In this document: piece after piece, positions 1 to 12,124 of the stretch
How the letters are laid out: every line of letters begins with the position of its first letter
How positions within the stretch are numbered: the stretch's first letter is position 1
From: Evernia prunastri
Lineage: Eukaryota; Ascomycota; Lecanoromycetes; Lecanorales; Parmeliaceae
Length of the DNA stretch: 64,000 nucleotides
Assembly: GCA_003184365.1 (NCBI GenBank)
Contig: NKYR01000102.1
Span: 91,622 to 155,621 of the forward strand
Reading direction: 5' to 3'
Made by a program: the position numbers and the translations under genes
The notes under the pieces: generated by a model
Databases searched by the model: none
Told to the model about the DNA's origin: nothing
The model's input: only the letters and a program-made list of their open reading frames with translations

Positions 1-981
1 AGCGTTATAAAAAATTCAATCGCTTACGACTAAAAGAATCACAGAGATATTTAAGATTATATCAATTTTAGCTCTCGATATAGAAGTATATATTGTATCG
101 ATTAAATAGCAGCTAAAGAAGTTAATCTCTTAAGCAATGCTAAAAATTGCAATTAGTCTTTTCTATTATAATATTATTAAGTCTCGTACGAAACGATGAA
201 AATTCAAAAGAAAACCAAAGAAGAATAGACTAATTAGTTCATTAGAGAAATATATCAAACGATTCGAATCTCTCTATAACAATATGCAACAACTCGAAAG
301 ATTGCAATTATTTAGCGTTTTATCGAAATGAAAATTCTCAAAGACGATTATTTTCAAAATCAAAGAAGCTGCAAAGAAACTCTCGAAACGATCTATAAAA
401 GAAGATTATATAATGTTCTACACTAACGATAGCGATATTAATAAAAAGATTAAGACTGCAGCGATATTCTACACAGTGAAATCGTTATAATAAGTATTTA
501 TGAAATTTGACAGCTGATACACGATTTACTTAGCTAAATTATATAACATTATTCAAGCGCTAACGATGATACCACTCAATCAAATATATTCTATCGACAT
601 AGTCATTATTAACACTAATAATCAGTTATCTATTAGAGTTATTGAAGATTCAGAAAAGAGATGAGATCAAATCTACGTTCAGTATACAGTTTAATTGATC
701 AACACTCTTCGAAAGCAAGAAATCTCTATCAAAATGCACTGAATACCGATTCATATCGACATATCAGATAATGAATAAGTCGATATTAAGACAAAAAAGA
801 CCACTGACTAAAGAATCAAGCTGATGTGAGATAAGATAATAGAAAGAGACATCAACGAGATCGTATCACGATTTATTATTTAGTGTAGAATAATAGCAAC
901 GATTAAAACAGCTATTCGAAAACACGTCTATTAATAATAAGTCAAAGAGTGAATCATCGAAATACGTAACAATGCTCTGAG
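1..981. repeat. AT-rich, RIP-like decayed repeat (left part)
   Basis: Very AT-rich, rich in TA dinucleotides and stop codons in every frame, with no usable ORF. The abrupt contrast with the GC-balanced LTR-like inserts and with the genes from 3.4 kb is what RIP-degraded transposons look like in Pezizomycotina. Lysine/isoleucine-rich broken reading frames on the plus strand suggest a retroelement, but no reverse transcriptase or integrase motif can be recognised. Family assignment is therefore not supported. Confidence 0.6.
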
Positions 982-1248
982 TGTAACGGGGTCTAGGCAT
1001 GCGTGACTGAGCAACTCGTACATTGGTTACTAGATAGACTGAATCCTGAGGAACCCAAGTGGGAATCCTCAGAGGCAGCATATTTAGCAGGGGAGAGTGC
1101 ACCCCCATGCCAAGCAAACTTACTATGCGACTGCTATAGCCGCACAGCTGCACCAGAGGGATAGTCTTCCGGATCTAGCCTAGATGTATGTTGGATTCCT
1201 GGACTTCTGACAGGCCGCCTCATGCCTAGAGACCTCATGGCCCTTACA
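982..1248. mobile_element. 267-bp solo-LTR-like element, copy 1
   Basis: Begins TGTAACGGGG and ends CCCTTACA, so it has the TG...CA ends and short terminal inverted repeat (TGTAA/TTACA) of an LTR. CTGAG lies directly upstream (977-981), but the expected CTGAG is missing downstream, where 20 unrelated bases lead to an N. Identical as far as I can read to copy 2, and about 98% identical to the copy at 49506-49772. The inverted similarity of the ends extends imperfectly for about 25 bases, so a MITE with 5-bp target duplication is the alternative. Confidence 0.7.
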
Positions 1249-1268
1249 ACAAGACCAAACCTATATCT

Positions 1269-1269
1269 N
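1269..1269. other. Single N: probable contig join
   Basis: The only ambiguous base I found. It sits between two identical 267-bp element copies, each preceded by CTGAG, so it probably marks a join of two contigs that end in the same repeat. Confidence 0.7.
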
Positions 1270-1274
1270 CTGAG

Positions 1275-1541
1275 TGTAACGGGGTCTAGGCATGCGTGAC
1301 TGAGCAACTCGTACATTGGTTACTAGATAGACTGAATCCTGAGGAACCCAAGTGGGAATCCTCAGAGGCAGCATATTTAGCAGGGGAGAGTGCACCCCCA
1401 TGCCAAGCAAACTTACTATGCGACTGCTATAGCCGCACAGCTGCACCAGAGGGATAGTCTTCCGGATCTAGCCTAGATGTATGTTGGATTCCTGGACTTC
1501 TGACAGGCCGCCTCATGCCTAGAGACCTCATGGCCCTTACA
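1275..1541. mobile_element. 267-bp solo-LTR-like element, copy 2, with CTGAG target duplication
   Basis: Same sequence as copy 1. CTGAG at 1270-1274 and CTGAG at 1542-1546 flank it exactly, giving a perfect 5-bp target-site duplication. A 5-bp duplication with TG...CA ends is the normal signature of an LTR retrotransposon insertion reduced to a solo LTR. It has no coding capacity. Its base composition is far less AT-rich than the surroundings; RIP normally ignores duplications this short, so that is consistent. Confidence 0.8.
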
Positions 1542-1546
1542 CTGAG

Positions 1547-2170
1547 AAAGATTTAGTCTATATCGTCTATCAAAATCATACGACTACACGCTAGACTAAA
1601 ACGAGCTAAAATCTCGCTAATCACGCAAATAAGAACGAACAAAATCGATCTTAGAGTCTTTCTATTCAGCAGAAAGATATCGAATATAAAGAACGATTAA
1701 TATAACTGCGGACTGATTAAGCAGATCGCTCGTTATCTATTATATAAATACAGACTGTTTATAAGACAAAGAAGAAGATTATAAGCAGCAGAACGAAGAA
1801 AGATATAAGAAAAAATAATAGTCCATAAAAATATGCTAATAACATCACGCTATATCTTTATAGCAGCGAACTTCATAAAGAGTATTGAGTTTATTAAGCA
1901 ATTTCGAATCCTCGAAGAGAATCAACAAGAGAGATTTACAGAGATATAACTTCAAAAAATAAAAAGAGATTATGAGATGGAGACCTCGACGCAGCAGAGT
2001 ACTTCTTCACAATAATGTATACAACTAGACAACATACGGATCGATATCAGTGTGTATAGCCTCATTTTCATGGGGCGACGCCATTGATCAGATCTATTGA
2101 TAGATAAATTACGTAATCTCGCATAGTTGACCCACTAAGGGACTAACTGCAGGGTAGTATAACTTAATCA
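1547..2170. repeat. AT-rich, RIP-like decayed repeat (right part)
   Basis: Continues the AT-rich sequence interrupted by the LTR-like copies, with the same codon wreckage. It ends near 2150, where composition becomes balanced, just before a short AATC tandem run at about 2168-2184. Confidence 0.55.
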
Positions 2171-3413
2171 ATCAATCAATCAATCACCAATTTGTCATTA
2201 AATATTCGACAATCATCACAGAAATTTTTGTCTTGCTATATTGTAGTATTGTTATCGCCATAACCTGTTCCAAGTGACGTGCGGGTTTTTGGGTGGGATT
2301 TCGGACATCTAGGGTTATGGTATCGCATTAACAGGTAGGTGTGTTGCATTGATACCTACTTACCTAACTTACCTACCCACCTACCTTACCTTAAGGTACC
2401 GAGTAGTGCCGAAGCCGCTTCGACCCGAGATTCCGCTTTTAGCTAGGCGGAGGATTGATTCCTGCGAGGCTGCGACGAGGGAAAAGAAAGATTACATGAT
2501 CATAGATCATCTGTAGCCTTGACCATGGAGAGGATCAGAGGAATGAGTGTTATAGATCGACCAGCCAACTAGAGCAAAAGCTCTGATGATAATGATAGTA
2601 GAGTAAGACGACAGCGAGTATGGAGGAGGTTAACTTATTCAAGTGCTTGCTCTGCCGAATGGCAAGTCTCAAGCTCGAAGCATGGTCTGCCGTGGGCTGT
2701 TGGATTTGCCGAGGACTACCGAGTTATGTATTTACTATCTTCCTCCGCTGCAATGGTCGCAATGAAGGGACTGACTGATGTAACTACTTCGAAAAGAACC
2801 CCTCGAAATGGAAGAAGAACTTGCGCCAGATACATTGAGCTGAGAAGAGAGGATGATGCAGGTGAGCGGGGATTAGGTGTTTTTGATGTGATCGCTGCAT
2901 TTAACACTGTTATGAAAAAGGAAAAGGAAAAGGAAAAGGAAAAGAGGAGATGGTTGGACATCAATAACTGCGATCGGCGGGCATCATTCATGATCTGGCG
3001 GAGCGGGCCATACGTAAGTAGCGGACTGCATTGCCCAGGCGTGCCGTCAAGTCACCCTAAATCCTAAAAAACGCCGCGAGCTTGCATATCTCAAGTGAGA
3101 CACATGTTGCCTTTACGAATAATGCAGCTTGGAATACTACTCTATGTCCAGAGCGTCCTTCCTACTTCACTAATCACCTCGAATCTAATGCAACTTCTAG
3201 TGCCCTTTGGATGTAACATCCCGTCGTCACTTGGATTCTGATGCCTGCTTATCTATTCATGTTACCCACACCTTTCATCCACACCTTCCCACTTTTACCA
3301 ATGGCATCTGTTGTTTATAACCCCCATCAAGCCCTTGATGCTATCTTTTCCAATATACTTTCGTCTGGCCTCCGATCTAGAAAAATCACTAATCCACATA
3401 GTCTCAGCTACGC
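2171..3413. other. Intergenic, no gene recognised
   Basis: Balanced composition. Contains TACC/TTACC-rich simple sequence at 2340-2400 and a GGAAAA hexanucleotide run at about 2915-2946. The small ORFs here show no family resemblance. Confidence 0.5.
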
Positions 3414-4790
3414 ATGGCCTCTGCGGTTGAACCCGGTTTGGCACCTCCGCCGGGAGTAACACCGGATTTTACCAGTCCATACACTCTGCAGCCATACCAG
3501 ACACTTACAGTAGCGGGATGCATTATAGTGACCTCGGTCATGGTGGCGGCCCGCTTGTACACTGTAAGCAACTTCTTCCCTGTTCGGCCTCGCGATCTGA
3601 GTCATAGGACTAGGACTGAGTCCCGTCACTGTCCTTCTTTGACCCTCGACAAAGAAACTGCTGACCGGAAGACTTGCAGAAGGTCTACGTTATGAAGGCT
3701 CTGAAATGGGAAGATCGTTAGGACGCCCACACCTGGAGTTCTAACCCGTAAAAATACCTTTGTTGACGCTAGCCAGATACCTGTGTCATGGGATGGGTAA
3801 AATTGCCTCTCGCGAGCCTTTTTCGGTCGCTGTGCTTTGAACAGGACTCGCTAATGCGCCATTCGAGGCGAGCTTCATGGTTTTCCTATCCCTCGAATAC
3901 TCCATCGGTAAGAAAGAGGGTGGTACCCATCAGTGGAACGTATCGTACAAAGACGTGCAATACAATTGGCGTGTAAGTCTTCGAAGTCTCGTACGCGCGA
4001 ACCTTCTAAGGCTGGACGTTCTAAGTCAAATAATAGTATTCCAATTATGGAGATACAGTCTACAGCCTAGCCTTATTTTTCACCAAGTTCTCGATCATGC
4101 TGCTCATCCTCCGGGTCTTCTGTTCAGTACAGCGAGACGTAGGATATTGGCTTACCCAAATCCTCATGATGGTGAACGGAATCTTTTACATCATCTACTT
4201 CTTCGTCCCGATCTTCCTGTGCTTCCCACGTAGCAAGATCTGGAACCCTGATGCTGCTGGGCACTGTCTAAACATTGACGACCTGTATCTCGCCTCGGCT
4301 GTTTTCAATATGCTCTCCGACATAGTGATGCTGAGCGTGCCCGTCTACTTGATCTGGAACTTGCAGATGTCCACTCGACGCAAGCTCGGAGTATCTGCAA
4401 TTTTCTTGACCGGCGGGTTGTAATGCTGTCCTACTCTTCCGCATGTCTAAGAAGCAGTCTGACACCTATCAGGGCGTGCATTGCCAGTATATTACGCTTG
4501 CGGCCTGCTCTGTAGCTGCCTCGTCGTACTGCCTCGGCTCTATCAGCACCTCAGCTCTATCGCGCCACATGGCGGTAACGGCACCTCGGCGCGAGGCCTG
4601 GCTGATCGATCCCCCAGGGCCAATGCCTCAAGACGGAAGATGAGGGGTCAGTGGGTTTCTTTGGATGGTTTGAGCTCGCGTCGGAGTCCCACCGAGGTTC
4701 ACAGGGAAGGGCACGGTGGCGGCGACGGGCAAGCGCTTGAGGATGCGGTTGAAGGGAGGAGGGATGATGTTGAGAAAGGCGTTTGAGATC
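3414..4790 (+). pseudogene. Decayed rhodopsin-domain integral membrane protein (PTH11/SAT4-like)
   Basis: Pieces of the fungal seven-helix rhodopsin-domain family appear in order but not in one frame. The N-terminus at 3414 carries the typical PPPGVTP then LQPY start and a first membrane helix. KVYVMKALKWED follows after a plausible intron at 3680-3715 and runs into a stop. Then come THQWNVSYKDVQYN near 3920-3970, a long helix-rich stretch at 4075-4422 (FTKFSIMLLILRVF, then CLNIDDLYLASAVFN), a stop at 4423, and the family's C-terminal LVVLPRLYQHL in another frame near 4510-4545. At least two frame breaks remain after introns are allowed for. Family members are plasma-membrane proteins, some with roles in surface sensing. 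It is most likely non-functional. Confidence 0.7.
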
Positions 4791-5681
4791 AGGGGTATGT
4801 AAGGTCGGAGAAAGGTACAAAAGCTTGGTTGATTTCTACTTCGTTCAAAATGAGTGTTGAAATATTGATGTACTGAGTGGTCTCACGCGCATCTAGAATA
4901 GCCATCTCACGTAATGTTCAAAGGACTACGCAATGTGAAGAAAAGACGGGCTGCATATGGCCAGTGAAGCCCATACAGTGAGGGGTAGCAAAAATGAACA
5001 CATCAAAAATGAATGACCACTGGTGTGTCAATTGCTGGCCTCGTATTGACTCAATTCAACAGTTAGTCAGCGGCTCTAGTCGGGTTAGTTTTGTTTTAGC
5101 TTAGCCCTACTATTATCCCACCTTGCTGCCTCAGCACAAACAATTCTCATAGCTAAAGCTATCCTTCAGGTGAACTCTCCACGACATATAGATCTATATA
5201 ACTGCCTCACAGCTGTCGATGTGACTATATAGTCTTTAGTGATGATCATTAGTTGTGCTTTGTCCCTTCAAACTTCAAATCACAGATTTGGATGTTCTGG
5301 TGTTGTTTGTGCCGAGACAGTAGCATCGTCGTGGTGACAGTCATCGCCGCGGCGATAGCAAAGTCTGCTACCATGGGCGGCTATTACTGCATTCAGTTCC
5401 CATGCTTAGCTTTTACATCGAGCAACTCTGCAAATCCATGTGAGCAGTCCCACAGTCTCGAATACCCATCCACTGCTCTTTTCAAGCACAGCAAGACCAA
5501 GCAGTTCTTCCTACATCCTCTCGACTAGCTCCAAAGCCTTCGCAAGAGCCAGCTCCAGCTCACGGTCTCAAGAGCCTTCCACTTGAGGTACTCGGTGGGT
5601 TCGAAGCCGCGTCTAACCCTGCCTGGTTCGGGAGCTGATTGGAGGTAGCGACGACCATACTAGTTCACCATTCCTTCCATC
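4791..5681. other. Intergenic, no gene recognised
   Basis: No ORF with family resemblance. The last 150 bases are the probable promoter and 5' leader of the RING gene at 5682. Confidence 0.5.
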
Positions 5682-6548
5682 ATGCCTCGCCGCCTCTTGA
5701 CAAAAGCTGAGCTGAAGACGCTTTCCTCGTACTTCAGATTCCTTGCTACTGTCCCGTACCTCGGAGTCGAGGACCCTGCCTTCCAAGCCGACTGTCCTCT
5801 CTGCAAAGAGCCTTTCCAATGGCTGCAGCCGTCAGGGAAACCGCTCAATCGCCCCGTCCGACTCTCCTGCGGGCACGTCTTCGGACTGCAATGCCTCGCC
5901 CAGTGGATGTTCTCCCCAGATTTCGATGGACACTGCTGTTTTTGTCGTGCCATCATTGTGGATCCTACCCGGACCCTATCACAACACACAACCCTGAACG
6001 CAGCTGTCACGAATCTGAAAATCCTCGGCCTTTTCCAAGACCACATCTCCGCAGAGAAAAAGACAGAGCTTCTAAGCATGTTCCAATCATTGCTGGAATC
6101 ACGCCGCGGTATGGTGTTTCTAGACCCACAGCGTCTCCTAGCGTTGTGGGAAGAGGTCTTGGAGAGCCTGTGTGACGAGCTCGCCGACCAAGAGCCTGTA
6201 CAGGGGAATGATGTACCTGCACCGCCCATCAGGCGGCGGACAGGTCTGCTTGTCGACTTTTTCTGCCGCTGGGGTATCATTTTCGCCATCGAATCCGCTA
6301 TCCTCTGGGATCGATTCCGTGGAGGCACACGGGAAGACCTGCTTGATACCTTGTGTACGATTCGGAATGCCCTCTGCCTCGACCTGTTGGTCAATGCTGT
6401 CCTGTACGGAAGACCGCTACGTCTCTCAAGTTTGCTGGCTGCGATGAAGGTCAGGGTTGCCCACTATTTCGTGGGTCTAATTAATTTCTTTGTGCTGAGA
6501 GTGCTGGCATGGTTCGTCATTTTTATCTTCGAAATACTGCAAAGATGA
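5682..6548 (+). CDS. RING-finger protein with C-terminal membrane segment
   Basis: Single exon of 288 residues. The RING lies near the N-terminus: C38-x2-C41, then C63-G-H65, C71 and C85-x2-C88. The position that normally holds the fifth zinc ligand is Gly68 (CGHVFGLQC), a substitution I have often seen in fungal RING-like proteins. The C-terminus (about residues 255-287) is strongly hydrophobic and would form one long or two short membrane helices, giving a membrane-anchored E3 ubiquitin ligase candidate. The middle (about 100-245) is helical and unassigned. The first ATG follows a short pyrimidine-rich leader. Ligase activity is inferred from the family only; with one ligand missing, it could be a degenerate RING. 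Confidence 0.75.
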   Translation: MPRRLLTKAELKTLSSYFRFLATVPYLGVEDPAFQADCPLCKEPFQWLQPSGKPLNRPVRLSCGHVFGLQCLAQWMFSPDFDGHCCFCRAIIVDPTRTLSQHTTLNAAVTNLKILGLFQDHISAEKKTELLSMFQSLLESRRGMVFLDPQRLLALWEEVLESLCDELADQEPVQGNDVPAPPIRRRTGLLVDFFCRWGIIFAIESAILWDRFRGGTREDLLDTLCTIRNALCLDLLVNAVLYGRPLRLSSLLAAMKVRVAHYFVGLINFFVLRVLAWFVIFIFEILQR

Positions 6549-7566
6549 TACGACGGTTGGGTCGTTGCTCTAGGACCTGTCTATACTTCCGTTCTTCCTC
6601 ATGTACTTTTAGAACCAGCTTCAGCCAGCAGTACATTGGCCAGAGTCTGATTCCCAGATTCTCGGTGCAGCCTTGCCTTCATCGTAACAGGCTCTTCAAA
6701 ACATACATAATAGCAATCCCCACCTGAAGACACCACAGCCACTCACGTCAACGCACTGCTTACTAACCGCATCCACATCGTTGAATCCCATTCCTCCCTC
6801 CTGCGCACACATCCCAATCATCGTCCTTAAGCTCTCCCCCTTCCTCTCCCCCTTCCTCCTCTCCTCCACTCCCGCAAAAGCTAGGGCAACTCCACAGTAA
6901 TTGGTTAGCGTAGAAGGGAGTATAGTGTAGACATCTATTACCGAGCGTAGCAAGAAATCCTATCTAGGAGGAGACAGCCATATTGTTGGAATCAGCCAAT
7001 CAACGGCCTGCATTGCCGGCTGCATTGACAGCTGCAAACAACCGTATTCTGGAACCTTCTAGGCCGCAGTGGTGTTTACCTTCTTTATTAATTGATTGTT
7101 CATTGATACTTCAGGCAAATATGGCTAGATTTGGCTATATAGCCATGTTCCCTTCCCACATAGTTCCATAGCACTTACATAGCATGCAATAGAGACCACT
7201 AATCCTTCATCATCTTCAATACATATCTATACCCATTCTAGTGAAGAGATTTTCCTGCTCTGCCCTATAGTATCTTGCGTGGCCAGGTGGGGGTGTTCTC
7301 TTTGCATATGGCCTCATTCGCATATTTTCTTGTCTTTGATAGATCTTGTCTAGAGTGGACGGATCGGTAGGCACTTCATATGTGCCAAATTTTCCAATAC
7401 TTACCCCAGCACCGTCATGTGAATATCTTAACACCTTATGACATCTTTCAACCCTTGGTCCGCTTGCAAGTCACTAGTCACTTTTCCTTTGACACGTAGT
7501 ATTCGTTGCCTTCTGTGTATACCTACTCAGACGTTTCGACAAATAACAAAAGTCCGCACAGTCTTA
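6549..7566. other. Intergenic, no gene recognised
   Basis: Holds the 3' flank of the RING gene and the 5' flank of the F-box gene. Short ORFs here look like chance openings. The F-box frame is open back to 7438, but the sequence before 7567 does not resemble the family. Confidence 0.45.
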
Positions 7567-9536
7567 ATGGAGCTGACCAGAATGCCCATCGAGCTCCTAA
7601 ACGAGATCTTCTTAGTGGTAAGACTATCTAATATGCTTAGTGGCTTGGCTGACCATGTCAAGCTGTGTGACAATGACCTTTTCAACCTGCTTCCCGTTGC
7701 GATGGTATCTCGCTATCTGTACAACATCACGATGCCTCTCATCTACCAAAGCATCCAAATTGATATCTCTGGGTATTCTAACTCCTCCTCCTATACGGAA
7801 GATCACTTGCCTACCAAACGGTACATCGACCCTCTCGTCACTCGACTTTCTGTTAGCCCATCAACCCGTGCAATGGTCAGAAAAATACGAGTCTTCAGCA
7901 AGGACGGGGTTCACCCAAATACTTTGAAGCTTTTGCTAAGCTGGCTTCCGAAGTGCAGTCAGCTACAATCATTTTCTTGGGATGTTCATGGTCTCTTTCC
8001 ATCAACTTTGCTGGAACAACTCGCTCAACAGTGTCCCAGGCTTCACTTGCAGATGCGTACTGGTCTCAGCAAGTCCAGCGTGAAGAAAGATTGGAAGTTC
8101 CTCATGATAGCTCCCAGCATACTTTGTTCACTCCAGATCTGTATGCCCAAGGATCTATCGGGAGACGAAGATGAGGCGGATTTAGCGAAGAAAGAGCTGT
8201 TCTGGGTGCTAAGGAACTGCCCGAGCTTACAGAGTCTATCCACGTATAGCTATTCGAACCGTAAGCATAAGTCTCACACCAATCGGCGTGGACCACCGCT
8301 ACCACTGGGAAGCTGGCGTGATGAAAAGCCTGAGTGTCCCTTACCTCAACTCTTGGAGCTTTCCATCACAGACAGTACCTTTGAAGCTGATGATCTATGG
8401 ACTTGGGGAGCACATAATGGTTGGGCAAAACTGAAGAAGATCACACTCTGGGATGAAGGTCTCCTGAACAGCTTTTTCGGTTGTGAACACTCCTTGCGAT
8501 CGATAAATCTCATTGATGCGAACTTGGGGTATGAGGATCCTTTGGGAAGGATCTGCTTGCGTACCACAGAACTTAGGGAGTTAAAACTTCGAACCGATGT
8601 TTTCCGTCTTCCATTCTCGGTCCTCGAGACTTGCGGGTCTTCTCTGAGGACGCTCGCGGTTCACCCCCACCCCAACAGCGTTCCGCTCCGTTTCCTGCTG
8701 GCAGTCCAGCGCTTTTGTCCAAGAGTGACCAATTTGGCGACGAACCTGGGTAAACCTTATAAGAGCTTGGTAAGTTTTCCAGCCCTTGGCTTTGAGCTCG
8801 CATTAACAAAGCAATGTCACAGGAGCACCTCTCCGTCCTTAGCCAAATGCCTCAGTTGACCGAGCTAACGTTACACGTCAACCATCCCCGAAACATGGAG
8901 AAACACAAGTCTCCCCTAGCAGTGGCAGAACAAGCGTTCCTCCATATAGTCGGATGCGGTGATGCTGAGCATAGTCTCAAATCTCTCATGTTAGAAGACA
9001 CGCTACAAGATGGTCGCCTATCCTCTGATTGGGCCAATCCATGCGGCGCAATAAGACGCTCGACCCGAACCTTCCAAGCGAAGTGGAACCCTACTGGAGA
9101 AGGCAAGCTCGGTGTCGTTGCGAGGCAGATACGGGGACCTTTGGGAGATCTCGATCGGGATGATCGCTACGCAGCACTGGCACAAGCGGAACGAGAGACG
9201 AGAGATTACCTGGACGCCATGCCGACCGCGGTCCTAGCCAAGATGATCGAAGACAACGGTGCCCATGTAGGTCACTTACCCTCGGACGTTGGAGACTCTC
9301 AAAACGAGGTTAAAACAAGCGGTTGGTCGCCGAAGCTCAACGAGTATGAGGAACAATGGAAGGAGTCGAGCGGGGTCTTACCCTTGCTGCAATGGCAGTT
9401 GCAGAAGCGCAAGGAGCACGGGTGGAAGCTGTGGGACATGCCTCTCATGAGGCGGGAGGCTGGAAGTGAAGGTTTCCTGTACGATAGGATGAAAGAGGCT
9501 GGTGCGGAACATCTCGAGGAGTCTGCATTCTTGTGA
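7567..9536 (+). CDS. F-box-like protein
   Basis: Two exons, 7567-8769 and 8823-9536, joined by a 53-bp phase-0 intron (GTAAGT...CACAG), give 638 residues. The N-terminus has an F-box-like start (LTRMPIELLNEIF), followed by the fungal pattern VSRYLYNITMPLIYQSI. The middle is leucine-rich with irregular repeats (LRSINLIDANLG, LRELKL, LRTLAVHP), as in fungal F-box/LRR proteins. The second exon ends in a charged, non-repeat tail. ATG 7567 was chosen because the F-box starts almost at once; an in-frame ATG at 7438 would add 43 residues without family character. Expected role: substrate receptor of an SCF ubiquitin ligase, substrate unknown. Confidence 0.75.
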
Positions 9537-12124
9537 TGAATGTGCTTTGTGCCATAGAATCATGTCTTCAGAACTGCATTTGTGCGTAGCAACAGACTCC
9601 ATAGAATCCTGCCTCTATCATATCTATATAGGCAAGGGTCGTAAAATTCAGGGGTTCCGACCGAACATCAAAAAGGCCCCCCACCCTTTTTAAAGTCCAC
9701 CTTCAATCAAACAACAAAGACCATCCAACAACAAAATTCCGTAGCTCCGCGATTACCTTACTCTTCTCAATCACAATGTATAATCCTTTACAGCTTGAAA
9801 GCCCACATTGTCATAATTCGTCCTTTTCAAACGGCTCACTTATTCCGTTGCGAATGCACAGCACTCGTCTTTGAAAGTGTCCTGCCGAAACCATCTTATG
9901 CCCGGAGTCGCCAAATCCTCCAAGTTGCAATATCTCTGACGGTGGTTTTCTGGGTTACGCTGGCGCGATCCGGTCAACAGTTGAGTGAGTGGTACTCTCC
10001 GAGACAACTTGCCAATCGAGTCATGGCAGTATGGCTTGGAGTCGCGGTGAAGCGGTGAAGGGTTCTGTCCGCTGACTAGTATGTAGAACTCTGATCCGTA
10101 CTGGGATTTCGATGGTAGACCGGGGAACCTGTATGGAAAGTGTGGTTGAAATGCGTCGGCCAACAGTAACTCAGCCTCGTCGTCTTGGGCGGTGAGGATG
10201 GTGCGGTCGAGACGCGTTCGAAGATTGTCAGCTGGTCGGGTAGGGTCGTGCTGTTGCTCTCTTTAGACACTGGTGTCTTTTTCGGGAGGTGTTACTTGCA
10301 TGCGTATGAACGAACCTGAAGATCATTCTCGAGGACTTTCCCTTACGGTTTCGTTCATCGTCTCTCCCTTCCTTCATCGAACCTGCCTTCTCGGCATTTA
10401 TAGTCCACAGCCAACTTCAACATGATCATCATGCCGCCTCTCCCGGACGCAAAACTGACGTCGACTCTTTGTGAGGTTTTGATATTCTATTCTACAAGAA
10501 AACCACGACGGTTGTTGAAAGATGGCTAGCTGCCAACTCGAACGGGAGAGATCGCGTTATTTCAGATGCGTTCATTCTTCATCCGACATTCAGGTACGAT
10601 TAGACATCATTCGAAACCCATTGGTGATAGGCGCGATTACTTTCACAGTATTACGTCTAGAAAGAATATCTATAAATACCTCCCTTGGCCATTTCGCCAG
10701 TACTGCAGAGCTCGCTAAGCACACTCTTCATGTTCGTCGCCACCCTGGTGGCATGTCCGACCGCGATGATCTCATTCCATTGAAGTCAACTCACCTGGGA
10801 CGACCCACGAGACCTCGAACTTGCCTTTATGCAGGAGAAATTTCGGGACCGCCTGCAGCTTGCCGTCGACAGAAAATGCTTGCGCCCGACGAGAATCGCT
10901 TTCGGAGATGCACTTGTTGGTCGTGCGTCCCCGACTTCTCGTTTCTCCTGTTTCTCCTCGACGGGGCTGCGGTTTGACTCGTTTAATAACCAAGCAAGCA
11001 GGCGAGGCGCGAGCCGCGTCCGCCGATGTCCGCGGAAATCTTTATCACTTCGGACGTCAATGGGACACGTCAGGGAAAGAGGGTCGACGAGCTCTAGGGT
11101 ACTTTCGGATGCGGGGTTCGGATGGTTCGCGGACTCCAGTCCGAGCGTCACTTGGGCGTCGCATCGGACAATGTGGAGGGGAGTGTTTGCTGAGGCTGTG
11201 TTTGTGGCTCGAGTCGGTCGACTTGACGGTGTTTGAAGGAGTCGAATTAGTGTCGGAAGGGATCCATTTTGTGGGTATCATCCAATCAATTTGCATTAGC
11301 GCGTACGTGCTAGTTCGTAAGAGACAAAAGATAGGTACCTCGGCAGGCAGCAGAAGAGTCCCTTCATAATATTCAACGTGATGAATTGATAACAAAGCAC
11401 ACCATGGATGGTTATAGCTCGTCATCGGTGGTCATCGGGGTCAGTCGAGGGACAGCTGGAAGGCTTCACCACTTCGGACCCCCAAAACTACTGCGAGTTA
11501 TCAAATAAATAATCTACTTGACTATCTAATTTTGTTGATACAGCCTTAGTTTCATGAATTCCAAAAAGATGTATAAATCGTATCTCACGCTTTACGATGT
11601 GATTTGTCACAATTTCTATGAAAACGCTATGAAAGAATCGAGCTCATATCCGAGCGCATCCTACCAGGCTTGACTAGGATAGATTTGCTGACTGCAGTAG
11701 GTGGCGTTTTTCTTAGACCTGCATACCGACGCAATAGGTAAGTCCAGGCAACTCCGTGGCAGCAGGAACACGGATCCGACTACTTTAACCGCTAAGGATC
11801 TGTCAAAGTCTTCCTCCTGTCTTTTGAGACGATAAACTCTGCAGGCAGGCCGACTACTTGCGAAATATGAAACCGAACGAAAGAATTCCTTTTCCGATTC
11901 GGATACTGATACGACAGGAGGACTGTCCGCAGAGGGCGTTCCTCCGCTTCGCACGGGTCCCCGCTGACGAAAGTCCCGGCGTCGAAAAGAGAAAAATAGG
12001 TTCATTGATTCGGCGAAGATACATCCGAGAACGACTTAAAGCTGTAGAAAGCCTCAAAAACCCGCGAATGTCTCCTTGCTCGGATTGGTCTTGTTGTTTT
12101 CTTTTTTCTCCCTGAGAACCCGTC
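9537..12124. other. Long intergenic stretch, no supported gene
   Basis: Overlapping ORFs on both strands at 10.5-11.4 kb have no family resemblance and no consistent codon bias. Polypyrimidine sequence at 12090-12115 is the probable leader of the methyltransferase gene. I see no transposon ends. Confidence 0.45.

Noticed and set aside
982..1541. Reading the two LTR-like copies as the 5' and 3' LTRs of one element
   Set aside because: Only 26 bases lie between them, including an N and a target-site copy; no internal domain, so a contig join is more likely.
10522..11425. Several overlapping ORFs of 100-180 codons on both strands
   Set aside because: No recognisable motif, no consistent codon bias, and mutually overlapping; likely chance openings in GC-balanced intergenic DNA.
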